Below, piece by piece: positions 7,231 through 14,407 of a stretch of 15,117 nt of DNA. Origin of the DNA: Anaeromyxobacter_A sp035538735 (lineage in GTDB: Bacteria; Myxococcota; Myxococcia; Myxococcales; Anaeromyxobacteraceae). The stretch lies in the NCBI GenBank assembly GCA_035538735.1, contig DATLJU010000238.1, forward strand, positions 1 to 15,117, read 5' to 3'. The position numbers and the translations under genes were made by a program. Below the pieces are notes generated by a model. It saw nothing but the letters and a program-made list of their open reading frames with translations. It made no database searches and had not been told where the DNA came from. Position 1 is the first letter of the stretch. Every line of letters starts with the position of its first letter.

Positions 7231-7240
7231 GGTCCCCCTC

Positions 7241-8773
7241 ATGGCCTATCGCTCGCTGCGGAGCTTCCTGGACCGGCTCGAGCGCGCCGGCGAGCTGGTG
7301 CGCGTGACCGAACCCGTCGATCCGGTCCTCGAGATGGCGGCGCTGGCCGACCGCGCCGCGAAGCAGGAGGGGCCGGCGCTGCTGTTCGAGAGGCCGCGCT
7401 GCGCCACGCCCGGATCGTACGGCTCGATCCCGGTGGCGATGAACCTGTTCGGCACGCGCCGGCGCACCTCCTGGGCGCTCTCCTGCGACGACCTCGAGGA
7501 GCCGGCGAGCGAGCTCCGGGAGCTGCTGCACCTCGCGCCCCCGGTGAGCTTCTGGGAGAAGCTCAAGCTCCTCCCCCGGCTCGGCAAGCTCGCCGCGTAC
7601 ATGCCGAAGCACGTCGCGGACGGGCCGGTGCGCGAGATCGTGGAGGACGAGCCCGACCTCGGGGCGCTCCCCGTGCTGACCACGTGGCCGCACGACGGCG
7701 GGCCGTTCATCACGCTGCCGCAGGTGGTGACGCGCGACCCCGAGACGGGGCTGCGCAACGTCGGCATGTACCGCCTCCAGGTCCTCGGCCCGCGCCGGCT
7801 CGCCATGCACTGGCAGCTGCACAAGACCGCCACCGCTCATTACCGCGCGTACCAGAAGCGCGGCGAGCGCATGCCGGTCGCCATCGCGCTCGGCGGCGAT
7901 CCCGCGCTCACCTACTGCGCCTCGGCGCCGCTGCCGCCGGGGATCGACGAGTACCTCTTCGCGGGCTTCCTGCGGAAGGAGGGCGTGCCGCTCGTGAAGT
8001 GCGTCACGCACGACCTCGAGGTGCCGGCCGAGGCCGACCTCGTCATCGAGGGCTTCGTCGACCCGCGCGCGCCGCTCGTCCGGGAGGGGCCGTTCGGCGA
8101 TCACACCGGCTACTACTCGCTCGCGGACGACTACCCGGCGCTCGAGGTCACCGCGATCACTCGCCGCGCGGACCCGGTCTACCCGGCCACCGTGGTGGGC
8201 CCGCCGCCGATGGAGGACCTGTGGCTGGGCAAGGCCACCGAGCGGCTCTTCCTGCCCCTGCTGCAGATGGTGTTCCCCGAGGTGACGGACATGTCCTTCC
8301 CGGCCGAGGGCGTGTTCCACAACCTCTGCTTCATCTCGATGCGCAAGGAATACCCCGGGCACGCGAAGAAGCTCATGCACGGGATGTGGGGCTCGGGGCA
8401 GATGGCGAACACGAAGACGCTGGTCGTCTTCGACGAGGACGTCGACGTCCACGATCACGCCCAGTGCGCCTGGCGCGCCTTCGCGAACGTCGACGCGAAG
8501 CGCGACCTGGTCGTGGTGGACGGACCGGTCGACGTGCTCGACCACGCCGCGCCGCACCTCGCGCTGGGCGGGAAGATCGGCGTCGACGCGACGAAGAAGT
8601 GGGCCGAGGAGGGAGGGCGCGAGTGGCCGGAGCCCTGCGTCCACCCGCCCGAGATCCTGGAGCGGATGGACGCGCTCTACGCGCGCCTCGTGCCCGGCGC
8701 GCCGCCGCCGCGCCGCCCGCGGATCGCGGCGCCGCGCGCCGCCAGCTGGAATCCGAGGAAGGGAGCGGCCTGA
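7241..8773 (+). CDS. mqnL: UbiD-family menaquinone decarboxylase (MqnL type)
   Basis: UbiD enzymes use prenylated FMN to decarboxylate aromatic or unsaturated acids. In this operon the substrate should be the prenylated 1,4-dihydroxy-6-naphthoate of the futalosine route. The 510-aa protein has full family length. Aligned by motif with Fdc1 and E. coli UbiD, the metal/prFMN-phosphate ligands are Asn173, His194 and Glu237. The catalytic set is Arg178, Glu282 and Asp287 in REGPFGDHTGYY; Asp at the last position is as in E. coli UbiD, where Fdc1 has Glu. A Pro/Arg-rich tail (about 486-505) follows the fold. ATG 7241 is the first possible start because TAG at 7229 closes the frame. Only a weak AGG precedes it, which fits a nearly leaderless transcript. 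It is the first gene of the operon, with its cofactor supplier (UbiX-like) two genes downstream and 1 nt to ubiE. Confidence 0.92.
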   Translation: MAYRSLRSFLDRLERAGELVRVTEPVDPVLEMAALADRAAKQEGPALLFERPRCATPGSYGSIPVAMNLFGTRRRTSWALSCDDLEEPASELRELLHLAPPVSFWEKLKLLPRLGKLAAYMPKHVADGPVREIVEDEPDLGALPVLTTWPHDGGPFITLPQVVTRDPETGLRNVGMYRLQVLGPRRLAMHWQLHKTATAHYRAYQKRGERMPVAIALGGDPALTYCASAPLPPGIDEYLFAGFLRKEGVPLVKCVTHDLEVPAEADLVIEGFVDPRAPLVREGPFGDHTGYYSLADDYPALEVTAITRRADPVYPATVVGPPPMEDLWLGKATERLFLPLLQMVFPEVTDMSFPAEGVFHNLCFISMRKEYPGHAKKLMHGMWGSGQMANTKTLVVFDEDVDVHDHAQCAWRAFANVDAKRDLVVVDGPVDVLDHAAPHLALGGKIGVDATKKWAEEGGREWPEPCVHPPEILERMDALYARLVPGAPPPRRPRIAAPRAASWNPRKGAA

Positions 8774-8774
8774 C

Positions 8775-9545
8775 ATGCCGTCCGTCCCGCTCCCCGGCGA
8801 GGCGAACCGCGGGCACGCCGTGCGCGCGATGTTCGACCGCATCGCGCCGTCGTACGACCTCCTCAACCGCGTCATGACGTTCCGGGTGGACCAGCGCTGG
8901 CGGCGGCGGCTCATCGCCGCGCTGGCGCTCCGGGACGGGGAACGGCTGCTCGACCTGTGCGCTGGGACGATGGACGTGGCGGCCGAGGCGCGGCGGCGCG
9001 CGCCAGGCCTGCACGTCGTGGGCGCGGACTTCTCGCGCGAGATGCTGGCTCGCGGCGCCGCGAAGACCGGACTCCCCGCCGCGCAGGCCGACGCGCTCGC
9101 GCTCCCGTTCTCGTCGGAGCGCTTCGACGCCGCCACGGTCGCCTTCGGCATGCGCAACCTCGACGCGCTCGACCGCGGCCTCGCGGAGCTGGCGCGGGTG
9201 CTCAGGCCCGGCGGCCGGCTGGGCGTGCTCGAGTTCTTCCGGCCCGAGTCGCAGGGCTCGCGCTTCGTCCACGGCGCGTACAACCGCCTCGCGCTGCCGG
9301 TGCTCGGGCGCGTGCTGTCGCCCGACCCCGAGGCGTACCGTTACCTCGTCGCCTCGATGGAGCGCTTCGCCTCCCGCCTCGAGTTCGAGGAGGCGTGCCG
9401 CAAGGCTGGATTCGAGGACGTGCGCGGCGCGACACTGTTCCCGGGCGTCTGCGCGCTGGTCACGGCGCGTCGCGCCGGCGGGGAACGAGCCCCCGCCCTA
9501 CGGTCGGAACGCGCGGAACGTGGGGCGTCGGGTACCCTCGGATGA
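8775..9545 (+). CDS. ubiE: Demethylmenaquinone C-methyltransferase UbiE/MenG with repeat-derived tail
   Basis: This enzyme performs the last step of menaquinone synthesis, SAM-dependent C-methylation of demethylmenaquinone. Family signatures are present: FDRIAPSYDLLN (20-31), SAM motif I LLDLCAGTMDVA (58-69), the FGMRNLD signature (124-130) and RVLRPGGRLGVLEF (141-154). The usual GTGD of motif I reads GTMD, with Met66 in place of a glycine. The normal fold ends near LVTARR (228-233). The last roughly 23 residues, of low complexity and rich in Arg, Gly and Ala, are encoded by a REP-like hairpin (9477-9503) and what follows it, and are probably dispensable. A GGGAG site 9 nt before the ATG sits inside the end of mqnL. 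The stop overlaps the next start as ATGA, so translation is probably coupled. Confidence 0.94.
   Translation: MPSVPLPGEANRGHAVRAMFDRIAPSYDLLNRVMTFRVDQRWRRRLIAALALRDGERLLDLCAGTMDVAAEARRRAPGLHVVGADFSREMLARGAAKTGLPAAQADALALPFSSERFDAATVAFGMRNLDALDRGLAELARVLRPGGRLGVLEFFRPESQGSRFVHGAYNRLALPVLGRVLSPDPEAYRYLVASMERFASRLEFEEACRKAGFEDVRGATLFPGVCALVTARRAGGERAPALRSERAERGASGTLG
9477..9503 (-). repeat. REP-like hairpin with GTAG foot, copy 2, inside ubiE
   Basis: This 27-nt copy matches 2428-2454 at 26 of 27 positions, including the GTAG foot on the minus strand. The single difference (G to A on the + strand) removes one stem pair, leaving a 7-bp stem GGCGGGG / CCCCGCC. It is read in frame at the 3' end of ubiE as GERAPALR. 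Two near-identical copies 7 kb apart, one coding and one intergenic, argue for a dispersed mobile repeat rather than a conserved protein segment. Confidence 0.7.
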
Positions 9546-10132
9546 AGCTCGTGGTCGCTGTCAGCGGCGCCTCGGGCGCGCCCTACGCGAAGCGCCTCCT
9601 CGACTTTCTGGCGGCGGAAGGCGCGGCGCAGGGCGTCTCGTGCGACCTCGTCTTCACCGACACCGGCAAGCAGGTGTGGAAGGCGGAGGTCGGCGCGGAG
9701 CCGAGCTACCCCTTCACGGTCTGGAAGAACCGCGACTTCACCGCCCCCTTCGCGTCCGGCAGCGCCCAGTACGAGGCGATGGTGGTGGTGCCCTGCTCCG
9801 CGGGCATGATGGCCCGCATCGCCCACGGCGTCTCGATGGACCTCGTCGGCCGCGCCGCCGACGTCATGCTGAAGGAGCGCCGGCGCCTGGTGCTCTGCCT
9901 GCGCGAGACCCCCGTGTCGCTCGTGCACGCGCGCGCCATGACCGCCGCCATCGAGGCGGGCGCGATGGTCGTCCCGGCCTCACCGAGCTTCTACTCGAAC
10001 CCGAAGGACATCGGCGAGCTCGTCGACACCGTCGTGGCGCGGCTCCTCGATCGCCTCGGCATCCCGAACGCGCTCATGCGGCGCTGGGAGGGGCTCGCCC
10101 CTCGCGCGCGGCTCGAGCCGGTGGAGGACTAG
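9542..10132 (+). CDS. ubiX: UbiX-like flavin prenyltransferase (MqnM)
   Basis: UbiX proteins join a dimethylallyl group to FMN, making the prenyl-FMN cofactor needed by UbiD decarboxylases such as MqnL in this operon. The 196-aa product has the normal length and flavodoxin-like fold. Visible motifs are the FMN-binding VAVSGASGAPYA (5-16), VVPCSAGMMARIAHG (82-96), LKERRRLVLCLRETP (110-124, with the conserved RETP) and PASPSFYSNP (145-154). The ATG at 9542 overlaps the ubiE stop (ATGA). No independent Shine-Dalgarno sequence is obvious, which supports coupled translation. The larger open frame extending upstream through ubiE is a shadow, as its upstream part shows no recognisable domain. The MqnM name rests on operon context; it may serve all UbiD-type enzymes of the cell. 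Confidence 0.93.
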   Translation: MKLVVAVSGASGAPYAKRLLDFLAAEGAAQGVSCDLVFTDTGKQVWKAEVGAEPSYPFTVWKNRDFTAPFASGSAQYEAMVVVPCSAGMMARIAHGVSMDLVGRAADVMLKERRRLVLCLRETPVSLVHARAMTAAIEAGAMVVPASPSFYSNPKDIGELVDTVVARLLDRLGIPNALMRRWEGLAPRARLEPVED

Positions 10133-10135
10133 AAC

Positions 10136-11272
10136 ATGCTGTCCGACCTCGCGCAGCGCGCGCTCGACCGCGCCGGTCTCGGCCCCATCCGCGACAAGGT
10201 GCTCGCCCGCGAGCGCCTCACCGACGACGAGGCGCTGCGGCTCTTCGAGGCGAAGGACCTGGCCGCGCTCGGCGCCCTCGCGAACCATGTCCGCGAGCAG
10301 CGCCACGGCGACCTCGCCTTCTACAACCGCAACGTCCACCTCAACTTCACCAACGTCTGCGTGGCGTCGTGCAAGTTCTGCTCGTTCGCGCGGCCCGACG
10401 ACAAGGCCGCCAGCGAGGGCTACACGATGAGCCTCGACGAGGCGGTCGAGCACGTCCTCTCGAAGCGCGGCCTCGGCATCACCGAGGTGCACATCGTGAA
10501 CGGGCTCCACCCCGACCTCCCGTGGGAGTTCTACCTGGAGGTCCCGCGCCGCATCCACGCCGCCTGGCCGGAGCTGCGCATCAAGGGGTACACGGCGGTC
10601 GAGATCCACTTCTTCGCCGAGAAGTTCGCGAAGAGCTACGAGCAGGTGCTGCGCGAGCTCCAGGCCGCCGGCGTCGAGACCCTCCCCGGCGGCGGCGCCG
10701 AGATCTTCGCCAGCCGCGTGCGGCGGAAGATCTGCGACGACAAGGCCACGGCCGAGCAGTGGCTCGAGGTGCACCGGGTGGCGCACCGGCTCGGGATGAA
10801 GACCAACGCCACCATGCTCTACGGCACGATCGAGCGGCTCGAGGAGCGCGTCGATCACATGGCGCGGCTGCGCGCGCTGCAGGACGAGACGAGCGGGTTC
10901 CAGGTCTTCATCCCGCTCGCCTTTCACCCCGAGCACAACATGATCGGGAAGGCCTTCCCGAAGCCGACCGGGTTCGACGGGCTGCGCACCTACGCGGTGG
11001 CGCGCCTCTACCTCGACAACTTCGACCACCTGAAGGCCTACTGGGTGATGCTGGGCGAGCGCCTCGCGCAGACCGCGCTCAGCTTCGGCGTCGACGACCT
11101 CGACGGCACGGTCCTCGAAGAGCGCATCTACCACATGGCCGGGGCGAAGACGCCGCAGGCGCTCTCGGAGGGCCAGCTGCACCGCCTCATCCGCGCCGCC
11201 GGCCGCGTGCCGGCCGAGCGCGACAGCCTCTACAACGTCCTGCGCGTGCACGCCGCTCCGGTGGCGGCCTGA
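10136..11272 (+). CDS. mqnE: Aminofutalosine synthase MqnE (radical SAM)
   Basis: MqnE adds the 5'-deoxyadenosyl radical derived from SAM to 3-[(1-carboxyvinyl)oxy]benzoate, yielding 6-amino-6-deoxyfutalosine. The 378-aa protein has the radical SAM cluster motif CVASCKFC (Cys75, Cys79, Cys82), which binds a [4Fe-4S] cluster. It is preceded by the family phrase NVHLNFTNVC. EVHIVNGLHPDLPWEFY (117-133) and IKGYTAVEIHFF (149-160) are typical of MqnE; MqnC carries LLLQGGLHPDL and LHALSPEEI at the same places. PGGGAEI (184-190) is shared by both. ATG 10136 has a strong GGAGG 8 nt upstream, placed inside the last codons of ubiX. It lies 3 nt after ubiX and 10 nt before the mqnA-mqnC fusion. Confidence 0.95.
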   Translation: MLSDLAQRALDRAGLGPIRDKVLARERLTDDEALRLFEAKDLAALGALANHVREQRHGDLAFYNRNVHLNFTNVCVASCKFCSFARPDDKAASEGYTMSLDEAVEHVLSKRGLGITEVHIVNGLHPDLPWEFYLEVPRRIHAAWPELRIKGYTAVEIHFFAEKFAKSYEQVLRELQAAGVETLPGGGAEIFASRVRRKICDDKATAEQWLEVHRVAHRLGMKTNATMLYGTIERLEERVDHMARLRALQDETSGFQVFIPLAFHPEHNMIGKAFPKPTGFDGLRTYAVARLYLDNFDHLKAYWVMLGERLAQTALSFGVDDLDGTVLEERIYHMAGAKTPQALSEGQLHRLIRAAGRVPAERDSLYNVLRVHAAPVAA

Positions 11273-11282
11273 GGGAATCACG

Positions 11283-13163
11283 ATGCCGAAGCTCCGCGCC
11301 GCCGCCGTCTCCTTCCTCAACGCCCGCCCGCTCACCGCGGGCCTCGAGGGCTCCGACCGCGTCGAGCTCGTCCTCGCCGAGCCGTCGCGCTGCGCCGCCA
11401 TGCTGGAGGCGGGCGAGGTCGAGGTGGCGCTCCTGCCGGTGGGCGGCCTGGTGGGCAAGGAGTACGAGATCGTGCCCGGCATCGCCATCGGCTCCGACGG
11501 GCCGGTGACGACGGTGCTGCTCGCCGGGGAGCAGTCGCCCGTGGTCTGGGACGAGGTCTTCCTCGACACCGCCTCGCGCACCTCGCAGCTGCTCTCGAAG
11601 GTGGTGCTGGCCGAGCGCGGCGTCCACCCGAGGTTCACGCCCCTGCCCGCGCTGGACGGGCTCGCGCGGGCGAAGGGCACGAAGGGCGCTCTCGTCATCG
11701 GGGATCGCGGCTTCGACGTGCACGCCAACCACGTGCTCGACCTGGGTCGCGAGTGGACCCAGCTCACCGGCGTCCCCATGGTGTACGCGCTGTGGGCCGC
11801 CAAGCCGGGCGTGCTCGCGCCCGAGGACGTGGCCGAGCTCGCGCGCGCGGCGCACGCGGGGCTCGGGATGCGCACCGAGCTCGCCCAGGCGTTCGCGAAG
11901 GAGCGCGGCGGCGACCCGGAGCGGTACCGCCGCTACCTCACCCAGCGGATCCGCTACGGCCTCGGCCCTTACGAGCTGCAGGGCCTGGAGGCGTTCGTGG
12001 AGCGCGTCGCGAAGCACGGCTTCGCGCCGCCGACGACGCTCCGCTTCGCCGACGATCACGTCCGGACCCGCCGCGTCCGCCGCCAGGTGTCGCTCGACAC
12101 CGCGCTGCAGAAGGGCGCCGACGGCGAGCGGCTCGACGCGGACGAGGCCGAACTGCTCGACGAGGAGGCGCCGCTGCTCGAGCTCGGCCTCGCCGCCGAC
12201 GCCCGCCGGCGCGCCCTCCACACGGACGGTGTCGTCACGTACATCGTGTCGCGCAACGTCAACTACACGAACGTCTGCACCACCGCGTGCCACTTCTGCG
12301 CCTTCTACCGTCCGCGGGGGCACCAGGAGGCCTACGTCCTCTCCCGCGAGGTGCTGGCGAAGAAGATCGAGGAGACGCTGGCGCTGGGCGGCATCGAGCT
12401 GCTCCTGCAGGGCGGCCTCCACCCCGACCTGGGCGTCGAGTGGTACGAGGACCTGTTCCGCTGGGTGAAGTCGACCTACCCCACCATCAACCTGCACGCG
12501 CTCTCGCCGGAGGAGATCTGGCACATCGCGCGGACGAGCCAGATCGGCCTCGACGAGGCCATCGACCGGCTGGTCGCGGCCGGACTCGACTCGATCCCGG
12601 GCGGCGGGGCGGAGATCCTCGACGACGAGGTGCGCCGGCGCATCGCGCCGCTCAAGTGCTCGAGCGACGAGTGGCTGACGGTGATGCGGGCCGCGCACCG
12701 CAAGGGTCTGCGCTCGACCGGCACCATGATGTTCGGGGTGGGGGAGGACGCCGGGCACCGGACCCGCCACCTGCTGCGGCTGCGCGAGCTGCAGGACGAG
12801 ACGGCGGGCTTCACCGCCTTCATCTGCTGGACCTTCCAGCCCGAGCACACGCGCCTCGCGCCCGGGGACAACAGCGCGCACGCGTACCTGCGCGAGAACG
12901 CGATCGCGCGGCTCGTCCTCGACAACGTCCCCAACCTGCAGGCCTCCTGGGTCACCATGGGCGGCGGGGTCGCCCAGGCCGCGCTGCACATGGGCTGCAA
13001 CGACTTCGGGCAGGTCATGATCGAGGAGAACGTGGTCTCCGCAGCCGGCACCACGTTCAACATGGACGCCGAGGAGGTCGAGCGGCACATCCGAGGCGCC
13101 GGCTTCGTGCCGGCCCGGAGGAACATGCGGTACGACCGGCTCGGGCCGGTGAAGGCGGCTTGA
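11283..13163 (+). CDS. mqnAC: Fused chorismate dehydratase (MqnA) and cyclic dehypoxanthine futalosine synthase (MqnC)
   Basis: One uninterrupted 626-codon frame encodes two futalosine enzymes. Residues 1 to about 258 are MqnA, with VSFLNARPL (9-17), LLPVGGL (50-56) and the periplasmic-binding-protein-like fold; it dehydrates chorismate to 3-[(1-carboxyvinyl)oxy]benzoate. After a short Arg-rich link (about 259-269), residues 270-626 are a full-length radical SAM MqnC. That part has NYTNVCTTACHFCAFYRP with cluster ligands Cys332, Cys336 and Cys339, then LLLQGGLHPDLGVEWYEDLFRW (373-394), LHALSPEEI (404-412) and IPGGGAEI (438-445). MqnC cyclises dehypoxanthine futalosine. No frameshift is needed. 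The only nearby internal start, GTG at 12087, lacks a ribosome site, so a fusion product is the simplest reading. GAGGGA lies 6 nt before the ATG. The two activities are not consecutive, since MqnE, deamination and hydrolysis fall between them. Confidence 0.93.
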   Translation: MPKLRAAAVSFLNARPLTAGLEGSDRVELVLAEPSRCAAMLEAGEVEVALLPVGGLVGKEYEIVPGIAIGSDGPVTTVLLAGEQSPVVWDEVFLDTASRTSQLLSKVVLAERGVHPRFTPLPALDGLARAKGTKGALVIGDRGFDVHANHVLDLGREWTQLTGVPMVYALWAAKPGVLAPEDVAELARAAHAGLGMRTELAQAFAKERGGDPERYRRYLTQRIRYGLGPYELQGLEAFVERVAKHGFAPPTTLRFADDHVRTRRVRRQVSLDTALQKGADGERLDADEAELLDEEAPLLELGLAADARRRALHTDGVVTYIVSRNVNYTNVCTTACHFCAFYRPRGHQEAYVLSREVLAKKIEETLALGGIELLLQGGLHPDLGVEWYEDLFRWVKSTYPTINLHALSPEEIWHIARTSQIGLDEAIDRLVAAGLDSIPGGGAEILDDEVRRRIAPLKCSSDEWLTVMRAAHRKGLRSTGTMMFGVGEDAGHRTRHLLRLRELQDETAGFTAFICWTFQPEHTRLAPGDNSAHAYLRENAIARLVLDNVPNLQASWVTMGGGVAQAALHMGCNDFGQVMIEENVVSAAGTTFNMDAEEVERHIRGAGFVPARRNMRYDRLGPVKAA

Positions 13164-13165
13164 GC

Positions 13166-14407
13166 GTGGGGATCCGGGTCGTCGCCGGGAGATGGGTGTT
13201 CACAGGCGGCGCCGTCGTCCCCGACGGCGCGATCGCCTTCGATGGCGACACCGTCGTCGCCGTCGGCCCGCGCGCCGAGCTGGAGGCGCGCTTCGGCGCC
13301 GCCGAGCAGCTCGACGCAGTCCTCCTCCCCGCGCTCGTGAACGCCCACACGCACCTCGAGCTGTCGCACCTCGGCGGCCGCATCCCCGGCGGCGAGGGTC
13401 TCGCGGCCTGGGTCCACCTCCTCGTCGCGACTCGCGCCGAGGACCCGGGGCCGGGGCGCGCGCTCGAGGATGCCGTGCTCGACCTCGTCGACGCCGGGGT
13501 GGCCGCGGTGGGCGACGTCTCGAACGCGCTCGCTTCGCTGGAGCCGCTCGGCCGCGCCGGCGTCGCCGGCACCGTATTCCACGAGGTGTTCGGGTTCTCG
13601 GAGCGGCGCATCGAGGCGGCGCTGGCGCAGGCGCGCGCGCTGCGGGCCGCGGCCCCCGCTCCCGGCCCAGGCCTGCGCGTCGCGCCGTCGCCGCACGCGG
13701 TCTACTCGACCCACCCGCGCGTCGTGGCCGAGCTGCTCCGCGCAGGGCCCGCGTCGATCCACCTGGCCGAGGATCCGGCCGAGCGCGCCTTCTGCGCCGG
13801 AGGCGCCGGGCCGTTCGCGGCCATGAACCACGCGCTCGGCTCGGCCCCGCCGCCGGCGCTCGGCCGCTCCGCGGTGGCGGCGGCCGCGCCGCACCTCGGG
13901 CCCTCGACGCTCGTCGTGCACGCGGTCGACGTGGACGACGACGACCTGGCGCTGCTCGCCCGCTCCGGAGCCACCGTCGTCCTCTGCCCGCGCTCGAACC
14001 TCCACATCGGCGGCCGCCTGCCGGACCTGCCGCGATTCCTCGAGGCCGGCCTGCCGCTCGCGGTGGGGACCGACTCGCTCGCCTCCTGCCCCACCCTCTC
14101 GCCGCTGGCGGAGCTGGCCGCGCTCGCTCGCGCCTTCCCGCAGGTCGCGCCGTCGCGCCTCCTCCCCCTCGCCTGGAACGGCGCCGCGGTGGGCGCGCCG
14201 GCGGTGGGAAGGCTCACGCCCGGCGAGGCGCCGGGAGTCCTCGCCGCGCCGCTCGGCGGCGTCCGGCCTGCCGATCCAGCGCGCTGGCTGGTCGAGACGT
14301 TCGGGGGTGAGGAACGGCGACCCCTCTGGATCGCGCGGCACTGCCCCCTTTCCCCTGCCCTCTCCCCCTTCGGGGGAGAGGGTGACGAGACCCGGAGGAC
14401 GACATGA
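13166..14407 (+). CDS. mqnX: COG0402-type amidohydrolase, probable aminofutalosine deaminase
   Basis: The amidohydrolase fold is clear. HTH (His61, His63) sits in VNAHTHLELS, with His199 and Glu202 in IHLAEDPAE, His252 in VVHAVD and Asp303 in GTDSLAS. These are the usual metal ligands and catalytic residues of SsnA/TrzN-like nucleobase deaminases. In this operon the expected reaction is deamination of 6-amino-6-deoxyfutalosine to futalosine, a step done elsewhere by COG0402 members (for example the Nitratiruptor enzyme) or by adenosine-deaminase-like proteins. Substrate assignment is by context. GTG 13166 is chosen, 10 nt after GAAGG; TTG 13160, overlapping the mqnAC stop, is an alternative adding two residues. 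The 413-aa product ends with about 25 residues (PLSPALSPFGGEG and flanks) read from a palindromic repeat, so the native C-terminus is probably near residue 387. The stop overlaps mqnP as ATGA. Confidence 0.85.
   Translation: MGIRVVAGRWVFTGGAVVPDGAIAFDGDTVVAVGPRAELEARFGAAEQLDAVLLPALVNAHTHLELSHLGGRIPGGEGLAAWVHLLVATRAEDPGPGRALEDAVLDLVDAGVAAVGDVSNALASLEPLGRAGVAGTVFHEVFGFSERRIEAALAQARALRAAAPAPGPGLRVAPSPHAVYSTHPRVVAELLRAGPASIHLAEDPAERAFCAGGAGPFAAMNHALGSAPPPALGRSAVAAAAPHLGPSTLVVHAVDVDDDDLALLARSGATVVLCPRSNLHIGGRLPDLPRFLEAGLPLAVGTDSLASCPTLSPLAELAALARAFPQVAPSRLLPLAWNGAAVGAPAVGRLTPGEAPGVLAAPLGGVRPADPARWLVETFGGEERRPLWIARHCPLSPALSPFGGEGDETRRTT
14358..14382. repeat. Perfect 11-bp palindromic repeat within the deaminase 3' end
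   Basis: CCCTCTCCCCC and its exact complement GGGGGAGAGGG flank a 3-nt TTC loop. Hairpins of this CCCTCTCCCC type are common dispersed repeats in GC-rich proteobacterial and myxobacterial genomes, and the translated phrase LSPALSPFGGEG is their usual signature at gene ends. It lies in frame at the end of mqnX, 21 nt before the mqnP start and 11 nt before its GGAGG. No T-run follows, so it is not a standard terminator, although it could modulate expression of mqnP. Confidence 0.65.

Noticed and set aside
7199..9283. A 694-codon minus-strand frame opposite mqnL and ubiE
   Set aside because: There is no recognisable domain and composition is biased to Arg, His and Val. It is the complement of two clear enzymes.
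9520..11508. A 662-codon + strand frame overlapping ubiX, mqnE and the start of mqnAC
   Set aside because: It is the wrong frame; the conserved motifs of all three enzymes lie in the other frames, and this one is Arg/Pro/Ala-rich.
12087..12089. Internal GTG as a separate start for MqnC, making two genes instead of a fusion
   Set aside because: There is no Shine-Dalgarno sequence (preceding bases CCGCCGCCAG) and no stop between the domains. A fusion is simpler, though an internal start cannot be fully excluded.
9980..14341. Several long minus-strand frames (9980-11875, 11187-13088, 12476-14341) opposite mqnE, mqnAC and the deaminase
   Set aside because: All are antisense shadows of conserved enzymes with repetitive Arg/Glu/Val-rich translations.
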